Positions 16,771-25,305 of a stretch of DNA of 64,000 bases are shown piece after piece. Numbering within the stretch: position 1 is the first letter of the stretch; every line of letters begins with the position of its first letter. The translations under genes were made by a program, and so were the position numbers. Origin of the DNA: Pseudonocardia oroxyli (GTDB taxonomy: Bacteria; Actinomycetota; Actinomycetes; Mycobacteriales; Pseudonocardiaceae); contig NZ_FNBE01000018.1 of the NCBI RefSeq assembly GCF_900102195.1, positions 1 to 64,000 on the forward strand. The letters run 5' to 3'. The notes beneath the pieces are model-generated. The model made no database searches. It worked only from the letters and a program-made list of their open reading frames with translations, and was not told the origin of the DNA.

Positions 16771-19172
16771 GCGGCGTTCAGTGGATGGTCGCGACGGTCG
16801 CGCCATGGGCGGTGGCACCTCACCAGAATTTCTCGACTCAGGACGTGGCGGGCGATCAAGTCCTGGCCTTGGTCGCTGACTACCGCCTAGACGAGTTGGA
16901 CCGGTACGCACCACTCCTCTCAGAGGGTCCGGTCTGGATCCAGCAGCTCATCCGAGACGCAGCGGATGCTGTGGACGTGAGCCTTCAGGCTGAAGCGACC
17001 CCTCGACTGGATCGATACGCTAGCGATACGAGTATCCCGGCCGGTGCCTGCGCAGCCGCTGCGCTCTTCGCCAGTGCGTGCTACGCAGAGCTCGATCGGC
17101 TGCCAGCCGCTCTGAGCGTTCTGCAAACAGGAATCATTCGAGTGGAGATGGAGCCCGAATCAGGGAGTCTGGCTCTTGTGCGTGCGGCTCTGGATCTAAA
17201 TCGAGCTGTCCGACTTCTGGAGTTCGGCCAGCAAGCCGAAGCATCGATTGCTGCCTCGCGTGTAATCGGTAGCCTCCAGGATCTGGGGGAATTTGAGAGA
17301 TTTCCCACCTCGGACGGCATCTCCTGGGACTCGGATACAGTTCAGCACGATCTAGTGGAAGCATTCACACTGCGGTCCAAGCGACTGCTGAGTTCACTTG
17401 CGGCACTTCAGGACAACTCGTGGGTTGAGTTAGTCCGCAGTCGACCGGCCTGGCTGGACGTGCGCAGCGAGCGGCGGGCAATTCCTGGCCTGTCGGCGGT
17501 TCTGACCAAGCAGTATGAGGACAAGTACAATGCGCACAGCCGTTCGATTACCATTGGCGGAGTCGACAAGGTAGCGGCACCCATCGAGGCGAGCCTATTC
17601 AACTCCGAACTGTCCGGCGACTTCGGCGACTTGACGGGTCGCCGAAGCCAACTCGGAATGGCTCGACTTCTATCCGCTTCGCCTGAGGACAGCGATCTCA
17701 TTCGAGATGGGATTCGCCTTCTTCGGCAGGGCCGCGCCAAGAAGCAGCTAGAGTCCGCACTTAGCCACCTACTGTTAGTCGGGCCGGTCCAGCCACTTTT
17801 GGATCAAGCCGCAACGGTGCTCGCCGTCGGCGCTAGTCGTACAATCAATTCGCTTGAGCTGCTGGTATTGCGCAAGACGGCGGAGTTGCTTACGCAAGCC
17901 CAGGCTGCGACTGCAGTCGAGGCTGCTCTCCGCTACCTCAATGAGACTGGCCATGAAGCGGGCTCCACCAGCTCGATTGGTCAGTGGCCCCGTATAGAGG
18001 AAGCATGGAAGGCTATCGCAGAGCTGACGCCATTCAGCGCCTCAGACGAAGCTATTGCTAAAGCTGGAGCCAGCATGCTCCTGACGACAGAAGAGACACC
18101 ATATCTGCTGTCTCGTCTTATCTCGTCGCTATTTGACAAGCTCTCGTGGCGGGACATCACCCCTTCTACACAGAGAGACTGGCTAGATTGGGCAGCTCGT
18201 AACCAAGACGGTGAGTTCAGCGACGTCTCAAGCGAGATTATTGATCAACTCCTACCGAAGCATTCCCTTACTTCGACCTGGCAGCAGCGTCCCAGCGGGA
18301 TCCAACTTGCGGAGCGGCTGCTCATCGAACACGGCCAAGGGTCTACTCCGGATGAGGCGGAACTCACTGCTGCGGTCGATAGCTTGGCTACTGAACTTGA
18401 GCGCATACGACGCGACGCGGCCAACCACACATACAGCCTTGGTGGTCGACCAGCGGCAAGAATCGCTTCGTTCATGGTGACGCAACTCAAGGTTGGTGAC
18501 CTGGTTGCGCCTCTCGCCAATTTCTTGGCGGACACGTCCGTCTCTGCTTCTGATAAGCAGGGCGCTATCGATCACTTATCTTATCATTCAGTACCGATCC
18601 CCTCGATTCTCCGGACTCCGCTTATCGAGAAGTGGGACAGCGTCAAGGAAGCTCCCGACCAGAGAATGCTCGTCCACGACTCCGTTGAGTTTCTCGGCGC
18701 ATGCTTGAGGCTCGGGGTCAAGATCGGGACCATTCAGCCATGGGAGTTTGCGGCCTCAGTCACGGAACTCGCTGCAGGTTCACCCACCGAGCGGCTAGTC
18801 GCGCTTCGTTGCCTCGCCAACACTCGCCTGCCTGAGCAACAGGACATATGGGCGGTCACGGTCGCCATCCAGCAGGCGATCTCCGACGATTCCGTAGTCC
18901 GAGCGAACGCCGCCTTCGTTCTTGCACGACTGCGTACATCGGAAACGCCGCTTCGAGCAGTTGCAGACGAACGGGTGCGCACACTACTTCAGTCAGATGG
19001 TGTCCGTACCCCACTGTTTTGTCTTCGCGGTCTGACTAGCAGAGTTGGCGATGGTGGTGCGATCAGCGGCGAATTGTTGGCAGATGTGGAGCGGCTCGCG
19101 GATGAACACCCCGCAACGACGGTCCGCGAGGCGGCCATCGAACTAGCCAGTGCGGTAAGCGGCAAGCCGTAA
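16767..19172 (+). CDS. Large helical-repeat (TPR/HEAT-like) protein, third gene of cassette
   Basis: The 801-residue protein is almost entirely alpha-helical by inspection. The N-terminal third has TPR-like helix pairs (ACAAAALFASACYAELDRL, then AALDLNRAVRLLEFGQQAEA). The C-terminal quarter has HEAT-like repeats (SPTERLVALRCLANTRL, DDSVVRANAAFVLARLR, ATTVREAAIELASAV). No nuclease, protease, NTPase or deaminase motif is visible. Its start overlaps the upstream stop by four bases. The gene is AT-richer than the surroundings and lies next to the integrase, the usual cargo position. A scaffold or sensor in a defence or stress system is an inference from context only. Confidence 0.7.
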   Translation: MSGVQWMVATVAPWAVAPHQNFSTQDVAGDQVLALVADYRLDELDRYAPLLSEGPVWIQQLIRDAADAVDVSLQAEATPRLDRYASDTSIPAGACAAAALFASACYAELDRLPAALSVLQTGIIRVEMEPESGSLALVRAALDLNRAVRLLEFGQQAEASIAASRVIGSLQDLGEFERFPTSDGISWDSDTVQHDLVEAFTLRSKRLLSSLAALQDNSWVELVRSRPAWLDVRSERRAIPGLSAVLTKQYEDKYNAHSRSITIGGVDKVAAPIEASLFNSELSGDFGDLTGRRSQLGMARLLSASPEDSDLIRDGIRLLRQGRAKKQLESALSHLLLVGPVQPLLDQAATVLAVGASRTINSLELLVLRKTAELLTQAQAATAVEAALRYLNETGHEAGSTSSIGQWPRIEEAWKAIAELTPFSASDEAIAKAGASMLLTTEETPYLLSRLISSLFDKLSWRDITPSTQRDWLDWAARNQDGEFSDVSSEIIDQLLPKHSLTSTWQQRPSGIQLAERLLIEHGQGSTPDEAELTAAVDSLATELERIRRDAANHTYSLGGRPAARIASFMVTQLKVGDLVAPLANFLADTSVSASDKQGAIDHLSYHSVPIPSILRTPLIEKWDSVKEAPDQRMLVHDSVEFLGACLRLGVKIGTIQPWEFAASVTELAAGSPTERLVALRCLANTRLPEQQDIWAVTVAIQQAISDDSVVRANAAFVLARLRTSETPLRAVADERVRTLLQSDGVRTPLFCLRGLTSRVGDGGAISGELLADVERLADEHPATTVREAAIELASAVSGKP

Positions 19173-19194
19173 GCTCGCCGCAGCTCCGCGTCGT

Positions 19195-20478
19195 TTAGAG
19201 TTCCTCTCTGCGGTTAGGCCGAACGGGCATTCCTGCTCCCAGCACACTGGCAGCACGCTGGTCGGCTTCCGACACCCAGGCTGTATACGTCCTTAGAGTC
19301 GTTGCTCCACCACCGCCGTGTCCAAGGCGACCAGCGACAGTTCGGGGATCAACGCCGGCAGCGATGAGCTCGGTCGCAGAGTAGTGGCGGAGTTTGTGGA
19401 GGGTGGTGTCGATGCCGAGGCGGGTGACCATGCGGTCGTAGCGCTGGGTCACGCTGTCCGGGGTCGTGAAGGTGGAGCCGTCGGCGGCGCCGGAGAAGAG
19501 GTAGGCGTTCGGCCGCAGCTCCACGCCCAGCTGCTCGCAGCGGGCCTGCAAGCGGGCCACCTGTTCCTTGAGGACCGCAACGGTCTCGTCATCGAGCGCG
19601 ATGCGGCGTTGTTGGTGGGTCTTCAGGTCGCCCTCGCCCCAGCCCCAGCCGGGCTCGCGGCGGATCGCTCGCTCGAGCCAGAGGGTCTCGCGGCCCGGGG
19701 TGAAGTCCACGGACTCCACCTTCACCGCGCAGAGCTCGCCGCGGCGGACGCCGGTCGTCATGGCCGTCCAGATCATCGCGCCCCAGTCGGAGTCCTTCCA
19801 TGACTCGGTGACGATCTGGGCCGCCTGAGCGGCGTTGGGCGGCTTGGGGTTCGGCTTCGGGGCCGGTGGCGGCTCGGCCCACGACGTCGGGCTCTCCTTG
19901 ATCCAGCCCCAGCGGATCGCCTTCTTGAACGCGCCGGACAGGATGAAATGGATGTGCCGGATCGTCGTGGCTGCCAGAGGCTTGCAGCGGTGTGGGCGGC
20001 AGCGCTCGTCGCACTCGTGCTCGCGGGCCGTGCGATGGTCGATCAGGCCGCGCTTGCGGGGGCAGTGCGCCCGGCAGCGACGGAGCTCGGCGTAGAAGGA
20101 GTCCAGGACCTCGGCGTCGAGACGGCCGATCTTGACCGGGCCGAGGAGCGGCGTGATGTGGTTCTTCACGTGCGTCTGGTAGAGCTGCAGCGTGTTCGGG
20201 GAGCCCTGGAACTGCGAGAGGTAGCGCTCCAGCAGCTGGTCGAGAGTCGCGTTGGTCTTCGGGTTCCGGCGCTCGTTGATCTGGTGGACGAAGCGGACGC
20301 GGGCCGCCTCGGCCTCCTTCTCGGCCTGCGGGCCCGCCGGGACGATCTCGATCAACTCGTGGCGGCGCTTCGTCAGCGGGTCGAGCCCGGCGTACACGCG
20401 GACGCGTAGGGCGCCGCTCGGGAGCTTCTCGATGCTGCCCGTCGCGCGCTTGGTGCGGGTACCCGGCTTGCCTGCCAT
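19195..20478 (-). CDS. int: Tyrosine-family site-specific integrase
   Basis: The 427-residue protein has an N-terminal arm domain (GSIEKLPSGALRVRVY) and a SAM-like core-binding domain. The catalytic domain shows the arginine in TGVRRGEL (about 243), the lysine region DLKTHQQRRI, the HKLRH box (about 360), the LGHGGGG histidine and the nucleophile in TLRTYTAW (about 398). A Cys/His-rich insertion at about residues 134-166 (CPRKRG to CDERCRPHRC) may bind zinc. The ATG at 20478 lies 92 bases from the tRNA-Gly 3' end, which is the expected attachment site. The protein drives integration and, with the excisionase at 13370-13609, excision. Confidence 0.95.
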   Translation of the reverse strand: MAGKPGTRTKRATGSIEKLPSGALRVRVYAGLDPLTKRRHELIEIVPAGPQAEKEAEAARVRFVHQINERRNPKTNATLDQLLERYLSQFQGSPNTLQLYQTHVKNHITPLLGPVKIGRLDAEVLDSFYAELRRCRAHCPRKRGLIDHRTAREHECDERCRPHRCKPLAATTIRHIHFILSGAFKKAIRWGWIKESPTSWAEPPPAPKPNPKPPNAAQAAQIVTESWKDSDWGAMIWTAMTTGVRRGELCAVKVESVDFTPGRETLWLERAIRREPGWGWGEGDLKTHQQRRIALDDETVAVLKEQVARLQARCEQLGVELRPNAYLFSGAADGSTFTTPDSVTQRYDRMVTRLGIDTTLHKLRHYSATELIAAGVDPRTVAGRLGHGGGGATTLRTYTAWVSEADQRAASVLGAGMPVRPNRREEL

Positions 20479-20570
20479 GGAACGGGAGTAAACCTCGTTC
20501 GTTCCATTTCTCGTTCCATGCTGTCGCTAGTTGCGATCATGAACGCAGCGTTTCCGCTGGTGAGAGGTGG

Positions 20571-20641
20571 AGCGGGCGACGGGAATCGAACCCGCGTAGC
20601 TAGTTTGGAAGACTAGGGCTCTACCATTGAGCTACGCCCGC
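20571..20641 (-). tRNA. tRNA-Gly(TCC)
   Basis: The reverse strand folds into a 71-base cloverleaf with acceptor stem GCGGGCG/CGCCCGC, anticodon loop CTTCCAA (anticodon TCC), and a T loop with GGTTCGATTCC. CCA is not encoded. The 3' end faces the integrase gene, marking the likely right attachment site of the mobile element. Confidence 0.96.
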
Positions 20642-20738
20642 GTGCCCCTGGATCGCTCCGAGGACCTCGCCAGGATAGCGGATCATCCGGCGGGCTCCGG
20701 CAGGCTCCCCGCCGTCTCCCGTCTAGACTTCGGCGGCA

Positions 20739-20812
20739 CGGGGTGTGGCGCAGGTTGGTAGCGCGCTCGGTTTGGGGCCGAGAGGCCGTGGGTTCGAATC
20801 CCGCCACCCCGA
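20739..20812 (+). tRNA. tRNA-Pro(TGG)
   Basis: A 74-base cloverleaf with acceptor stem CGGGGTG/CACCCCG, anticodon stem CTCGG/CCGAG around loop TTTGGGG (anticodon TGG), and T loop GGTTCGAATCC. The bases CCA follow directly at 20813-20815, so the 3' end is genomically encoded. The stop codon of the convergent rph gene begins two bases further on. Confidence 0.96.
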
Positions 20813-20816
20813 CCAG

Positions 20817-23291
20817 TCAGTCGGCACGGTCGCTCGGGCCGTGGTCGAGGATCTCGATGTAGCCCGCGGAGCCGTGCACGCGGATGCGGGCGCCGTCCGG
20901 GATGCGGGTGGTGGCACCCTCCACCCCGACGACGGCGGGGAGGCCGTACTCGCGGGCCACGACCGCGCCGTGGGTCATCAGGCCGCCGACCTCGGTGACG
21001 AGCCCGGCGACGGTGACGAAGGCCGGGGACCAGCTGGGGTCGGTGTAGGCGGTGACGAGGACGTCGCCCGCCTCGAGGTCCGCCGTGGCCAGGTCGAGGA
21101 CCACCCGGGCGCGGCCCTCCGCGGTGCCCGCGGAGACCGGGAGGCCGACCAGGGCGCCGGGTGGGACGTCCCGGCCGCGGTAGCTGCCGGAGAGCGTCTC
21201 GCCCTCGGAGGTGAGCACGCGGGGCGGGGTGAGGGCCTGGTGTGCGCGCAACGCGGCCCGCCGCTCCTCGAGCAGCGCGGCCGAGAGCCGACCCGTGCGC
21301 ACCACCTCGGCGAACTCGTCCAGCCGGAGCAGGAAGAGGTCCTCGCGGTCGACGAGGACCCCCGCGGCCACCTGTCGGTCCGCCTCGGCCAGCAGCGCCT
21401 CCTTGTAGAGCAGGTACCGGCTGACCATGCCGAACTTCGGGTACTCGCGGTACCCGATGAACGTCCGGAGCCGGGCGATGGCCGCCGCGGTCTGTGCGGC
21501 CCTCGCCTCGCCGTCGGGCAGCGCGCGCGGGCGCGTGAGCAGGTCCTCCTCCATCGCGCGCGCCTGCGCCAGGCCCTCCTCGACGCGTCGGCCGCGCTCC
21601 CCCGGCGCCATCGTGTCGACGTTGCCGACGATCAGGGGCAGCAACGCCGTGGGCTGCTCGCGCCACCGCGGCCGGGCGATGTCGATCTCGCCGACGCAGC
21701 GGGCGCCGTAGGCGTCGAGGTAGTCCTCGATCGCCCGCCGGGCCGTCGCGCCGCCCTCCAGCGCGGGCAGCCGGTCGAGGAAGTCCTCCGGAGCGGCCCG
21801 CAGGAACTCGACGACCCGGGGGAAGGGGCGGACGGCGTCGGCGACGTCGAGCAGGGCGAGGCCCATCTCGGAGGTGACGTTGTGCGGCGCCGACCGGGTG
21901 AGGACGTCCGCCGCCCCGGTCTCCCCGAGCCACTCCCGCATGTGCTCGTCCAGCCAGGTCGCGGCGTCCATGCCGGAGAGGAAGGCGCGGGCACTGCGCG
22001 GGTCGTGGAGCACGCGGCGGAGCTCGGCGAAGTCGGCCTCGACGAACTCGACGAGCGCGGTGCCGGTCAGCCCCGCCAGGCCCTTCGCGGTCGCCGCGAG
22101 CGAGGCCCGGGTGCCCGCGATGAGCTCCTGCACCAGCTCGGGGTCCGCGGCGATGGGCGGCGGGCCGCCGCCGAGCACCGCGGGCACCGCGGCGCCGTCC
22201 TGCTCGTCCAGCGGGATGAACCCCCTGTCCAGGACGGTCTCCAGGGCGTCTCGCATCAGCGGGTCCGAGGTACCCATCACGCTCAGGAAGGCGCGCCGCA
22301 GGGCGGGTGAGCGCAGCCGCGGGGTGGCGTCCGCGAACAGCCTGCTGCCCGCCTCCGCCATGGGCATCGGCGTGGTCCGCTGCCAGACGGACAGCCCGAG
22401 CGGCGTCATCGCGTCGGTCATCATCTGCTGGTGCCCGACGGAGAGGTACACGTGCGGGCCGCCGTCGTTCGGCGGGACGGGGAACAGGGTCGTGATCGGA
22501 CGGCTCTGCACCACGGAGAACGCGCCGTCCCCCGCCAGGCACCACTCGATGTCCTGCGGGCTGCCGAAGTGCGCCTCGATCCGCCTGCCCAGCTCCTCCA
22601 GCTCCCGCACCTGCGCCTCGCTCAGGGTCTCCCCCGAACCGGACACCGCACCGGCCCGCACCGCGTAGACGTCCGGATCGACGCGGCCGGACACCAGGGC
22701 CTCACCGAGCCCGTGGACGGCCTCGATCCGGGTGACGGTGCGGTTGGACGTCAGCGGGTCGGCGGTGAACAGCACGCCGGAGACCTCGGCGGCGACCATC
22801 TCCTGCACGACCACCGCCATGGCGACCCGGCCCTCGTCGAGGCCGCGCTCGGCGCGGTAGGCCACGGCACGGTCGGTGAACAGCGAGGCCCAGCAGGTGC
22901 GGACGCGCTCCACGACCTCCCCGGGCGGGACGTCGAGGAAGGTGTCCTGCTGGCCCGCGAACGAGGCGTCCGGCAGGTCCTCGGCGGTGGCGCTGGACCG
23001 GACGGCGTACCGGCCCGTCCCGAGCGCCCCGGTGATCTCGGCGGCGAGGTCCGCGGGGACGGGTGTCCCCTCGATGGCCGCACGCAGCGCGGCGGCGGAC
23101 GCGGGGAGCCCCTCGACCAGGGCGGTGAAGCCCGGGACCGCGTCGACGAAGCGGCGGTAGTCCCGCACGGGCACGACCACGCCCGGCGGGACGCGCACCC
23201 CGGTGATCCCGGCCAGCTCCCCCAGGTTCGCGCCCTTGCCCCCGGCGACGGCACCCGCCGACCGGTCCACCTCGTCGAATCCCAGCACCAT
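20817..23291 (-). CDS. rph: Rifamycin-inactivating phosphotransferase
   Basis: The 824-residue protein has the three-part plan of Rph. An N-terminal ATP-grasp domain contains GKGANLGELA, RSSATAEDLPDASFAGQQDTFL and QDIEWC...SRPITTLF. A central rifamycin-binding domain begins with VYLSVGHQQMMTDAMTPLGLS. A C-terminal swivelling domain carries the phospho-carrier histidine in GGLMTHGAVVAREYGLPA (about residue 774). The THG context and the VGHQQMMTD block separate it from PEP synthases, whose equivalent motif is TCHAA. The enzyme phosphorylates the rifamycin ansa-chain hydroxyl using ATP. The ATG at 23291 follows GGGGGA. A rifamycin-associated-element-like palindrome lies 57 bases upstream, implying induction by rifamycins. 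Confidence 0.88.
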   Translation of the reverse strand: MVLGFDEVDRSAGAVAGGKGANLGELAGITGVRVPPGVVVPVRDYRRFVDAVPGFTALVEGLPASAAALRAAIEGTPVPADLAAEITGALGTGRYAVRSSATAEDLPDASFAGQQDTFLDVPPGEVVERVRTCWASLFTDRAVAYRAERGLDEGRVAMAVVVQEMVAAEVSGVLFTADPLTSNRTVTRIEAVHGLGEALVSGRVDPDVYAVRAGAVSGSGETLSEAQVRELEELGRRIEAHFGSPQDIEWCLAGDGAFSVVQSRPITTLFPVPPNDGGPHVYLSVGHQQMMTDAMTPLGLSVWQRTTPMPMAEAGSRLFADATPRLRSPALRRAFLSVMGTSDPLMRDALETVLDRGFIPLDEQDGAAVPAVLGGGPPPIAADPELVQELIAGTRASLAATAKGLAGLTGTALVEFVEADFAELRRVLHDPRSARAFLSGMDAATWLDEHMREWLGETGAADVLTRSAPHNVTSEMGLALLDVADAVRPFPRVVEFLRAAPEDFLDRLPALEGGATARRAIEDYLDAYGARCVGEIDIARPRWREQPTALLPLIVGNVDTMAPGERGRRVEEGLAQARAMEEDLLTRPRALPDGEARAAQTAAAIARLRTFIGYREYPKFGMVSRYLLYKEALLAEADRQVAAGVLVDREDLFLLRLDEFAEVVRTGRLSAALLEERRAALRAHQALTPPRVLTSEGETLSGSYRGRDVPPGALVGLPVSAGTAEGRARVVLDLATADLEAGDVLVTAYTDPSWSPAFVTVAGLVTEVGGLMTHGAVVAREYGLPAVVGVEGATTRIPDGARIRVHGSAGYIEILDHGPSDRAD

Positions 23292-23347
23292 GCGATCCCC
23301 CGATCCGCGCAGCTCACCGCTCCGGCGGGAGATCTTGCGCCCCCACC

Positions 23348-23369
23348 GGGGGCTTGCCGCAAGTCCCCC
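23348..23369 (-). promoter_or_regulatory. Rifamycin-associated element (RAE)-like palindrome
   Basis: On the reverse strand the sequence is a run of G, then an A, then the perfect inverted repeat CTTGC-G-GCAAG, then a run of C. It lies 57 bases upstream of the rph start. This matches the CTTGCGGCAAG core of the RAE, which is known upstream of rifamycin resistance genes such as rph and helR in actinomycetes. The match is from memory of the consensus, not from a search. Confidence 0.75.
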
Positions 23370-23401
23370 GCGGCGCTATACGTTGACAGTGGCCGGGACG
23401 C

Positions 23402-23407
23402 TAGGGT
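23402..23407 (+). promoter_or_regulatory. Leaderless-type -10 box TAGGGT
   Basis: TAGGGT ends six bases before the GTG at 23414, so transcription would begin at the start codon itself. A TTGACA at 23383-23388 lies closer than the normal spacing and may be coincidental. Confidence 0.45.
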
Positions 23408-23413
23408 GTCGCG

Positions 23414-23782
23414 GTGGACGAGCATGACGACGCGCCGGACTCCATGGCGTTCGTCGTCGAGGCGGACGGGCTGGTCCGGCTGAGCTGGCGCCAGGGCGTC
23501 GCGATCTCCGGCGAGCTGGCCGAGCGGGCGATGCGCCGGGTGGACGAGCTCAACGGCGACACCGAGCACCCGCTGCTCGTGGTGATGCGCGGGACCGGGT
23601 CGCTCAGCCGGGAGGCCCGCATGGTGTTCGCCCGCCGCTGCACGGCCAGCCGGATCGCACTGCTCGGCAGCTCGGCCGTCGACCGGGTGCTGGCGAACTT
23701 CGCCCTGGGCGTGCGCAGCCAGCCCGTCCCCACCCGCTTCTTCACCGACGAGGACCTCGCCCTGGGGTGGTTGCGGGGATGA
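23414..23782 (+). CDS. STAS/SpoIIAA-like small protein
   Basis: The 122-residue protein has an alternating strand-helix pattern. The segments MAFVVEADGLVRLSWRQGVAIS, HPLLVVMRGTGSLSREARMVF and ASRIALLGSSAVDRVLANFAL resemble the SpoIIAA/STAS-like proteins (DUF7793-type) found beside signalling genes in actinobacteria. The GTG at 23414 may be leaderless. Its stop overlaps the start of the GGDEF-EAL gene (ATGA), so the products are made together. A role as a partner or modulator of cyclic-di-GMP turnover is inferred from that coupling. Confidence 0.6.
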   Translation: MDEHDDAPDSMAFVVEADGLVRLSWRQGVAISGELAERAMRRVDELNGDTEHPLLVVMRGTGSLSREARMVFARRCTASRIALLGSSAVDRVLANFALGVRSQPVPTRFFTDEDLALGWLRG

Positions 23783-25305
23783 CCGACCCGGCCGACGCCC
23801 GGCTCGACCAGCTCGTGGACCTGGTCGTCGAGCTGGCGTCCGGGCGCCTCGACCGGCGGATGCCGGTGTCCGACGCCGGGGACCGGATCGACGCCGTCGT
23901 CATGGGGCTCAACATGATGGCCGAGGAGCTCGCCGCCCTCAACGAGGATCTCGAGGCGCGGGTCGCGGAGCGCACCCAGCAGCTCCACACCGCGCGGCAG
24001 GAGCTCGAACGGGTCGCGCTCTACGACCCGCTGACCGGGCTGGCGAACCGCTCCCTGCTGGGCGACCGGATCGAGCGGGCCATGGCGCATGCCGAGCTCG
24101 GCGCCGCGCCGCCCGCCGTGCTGGTCCTCGACCTGGACGGCTTCAAGGCGGTCAACGACACGTTCGGCCACGCCGTCGGCGACCTGCTGCTGGTCGAGGT
24201 CGCCGAGCTGCTGCGGCAGGTCGTGCACGAGACGGACACCGTCGCGCGGCTGGGGGGCGACGAGTTCGCCGTGGTCGTGCTCGACGGCGAGGTCGAGCCG
24301 GTGATGGAGGTGGCGGACCGCATCCTCGCGGCGCTGGCCCACCCGGTGCACGCGGGCGGGCACGCCTGCTGGGTCGGGGCGAGCATCGGGGTCTGCTTCG
24401 CCACCCGCGGACAGCGCGCCGACACCCTGCTGCGGGACGCCGACACCGCGATGTACGCGGCCAAGGCCGAGGCGCCGGGGACCGTGCAGATCTACGAGCC
24501 CGCAATGCACGCCGCGGCGCTCGCCCGGCTCCGGCTGGCCGAGGACCTGCGCGGCGCGCTCGCCGGGAACCGGCTGGAGGTGCACTACCAGCCGATCGTC
24601 GAGCTGGCCGGGCGCGGGCTGGCCGGTGTGGAGGCGCTCGCCCGCTGGAACCACCCGGTCCGCGGGCCGCTGCCGCCCGAGGACTTCGTGGCGGTGGCGG
24701 AGGCGACCGGCCTGGTCGTCACGCTGGACACCTGGGTGCTCGACGCCGCCGTGGCCCAGCTGGCGCGGTGGCGGGCGACCGTGCTCGGGGACCGGCCGTT
24801 CGGGCTGCACGTGAACATCTCACCCGTCGGGTTCCGGTCGCCGCGCTTCGCCGACACGGTCGCGGCCTGCCTGGCCCGCCACGGGATGCCTGCGCGGGAC
24901 GTGCTGCTCGAGGTCACCGAGACGCAGATGATGGGCGAGGACGCGCAGACGCTGCAGACCATGGAGTCGCTGCGCGCCGCGGGTGTCGGGGTGGCCATCG
25001 ACGACTTCGGCACGGGGTGCTCGTCCCTGACCTACGTGCGCAGGCTCTTCGTGGACCTCATCAAGATCGACCGCTCGTTGATCACCGGCCTGGACTCCGA
25101 CGCGGGCTCGCACCGGGTGGCGGCGGCGCTGCTCGCCGTCGTCGACGCGTTCGGGCTGGCCGCGGTGGCCGAGGGGGTCGAGACCGAGGCCCAGGCCACC
25201 GCCCTGGAGAAGCTCGGCTGCCGGTACGGGCAGGGCTGGCTGTGGGTAAGACCGCTCCCCGCGGCCGAAACGGAGCAGCTGCTACGGACGACCGTCCACC
25301 GGTGA
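23779..25305 (+). CDS. GGDEF-EAL cyclic-di-GMP turnover protein
   Basis: The 508-residue protein opens with a HAMP-like or coiled segment (residues 1-75). A GGDEF domain follows with DPLTGLANRSLL and an intact LGGDEFAVVV (about residues 157-166), then an EAL domain with VEALARWNHP, HVNISP, LEVTET, IDDFGTGCSSL, LIKIDRSLI and EGVETEAQ all present. Both diguanylate cyclase and phosphodiesterase activities are therefore possible. No transmembrane segment is visible, so it is cytoplasmic. It overlaps the STAS-like gene upstream and the methyltransferase gene downstream by four bases each. Confidence 0.92.
   Translation: MTDPADARLDQLVDLVVELASGRLDRRMPVSDAGDRIDAVVMGLNMMAEELAALNEDLEARVAERTQQLHTARQELERVALYDPLTGLANRSLLGDRIERAMAHAELGAAPPAVLVLDLDGFKAVNDTFGHAVGDLLLVEVAELLRQVVHETDTVARLGGDEFAVVVLDGEVEPVMEVADRILAALAHPVHAGGHACWVGASIGVCFATRGQRADTLLRDADTAMYAAKAEAPGTVQIYEPAMHAAALARLRLAEDLRGALAGNRLEVHYQPIVELAGRGLAGVEALARWNHPVRGPLPPEDFVAVAEATGLVVTLDTWVLDAAVAQLARWRATVLGDRPFGLHVNISPVGFRSPRFADTVAACLARHGMPARDVLLEVTETQMMGEDAQTLQTMESLRAAGVGVAIDDFGTGCSSLTYVRRLFVDLIKIDRSLITGLDSDAGSHRVAAALLAVVDAFGLAAVAEGVETEAQATALEKLGCRYGQGWLWVRPLPAAETEQLLRTTVHR

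Larger units (their letters stand above)
1835..20570. mobile_element. Integrated conjugative or mobilizable element next to tRNA-Gly
   Basis: The block contains a tyrosine integrase and excisionase, a primase-polymerase/DUF3987 replication pair, a MobF relaxase, a VirD4/TraG-like coupling protein, DUF2637 and DUF4913-like proteins, a WhiB protein, an XRE-TPR regulator and a cargo cassette. The right end is set by the 3' end of tRNA-Gly at 20571, with the integrase gene starting 92 bases away. The left end is arbitrary: it is placed at the last element-type gene, because no second copy of the tRNA 3' end was found in the window. No VirB4-like ATPase or channel component is visible, so it may be mobilizable, or may use an unrecognised transport apparatus. 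Confidence 0.75.

Noticed and set aside
20817..23291. Phosphoenolpyruvate synthase
   Set aside because: The swivel-domain motif reads THGAV and the VGHQQMMTD block is present, both features of rifamycin phosphotransferases rather than PEP synthase (TCHAA).
23383..23407. TTGACA with TAGGGT as a full sigma-70-type promoter
   Set aside because: The spacing is 13 bases, too short for a standard promoter, so only the -10 box is reported.
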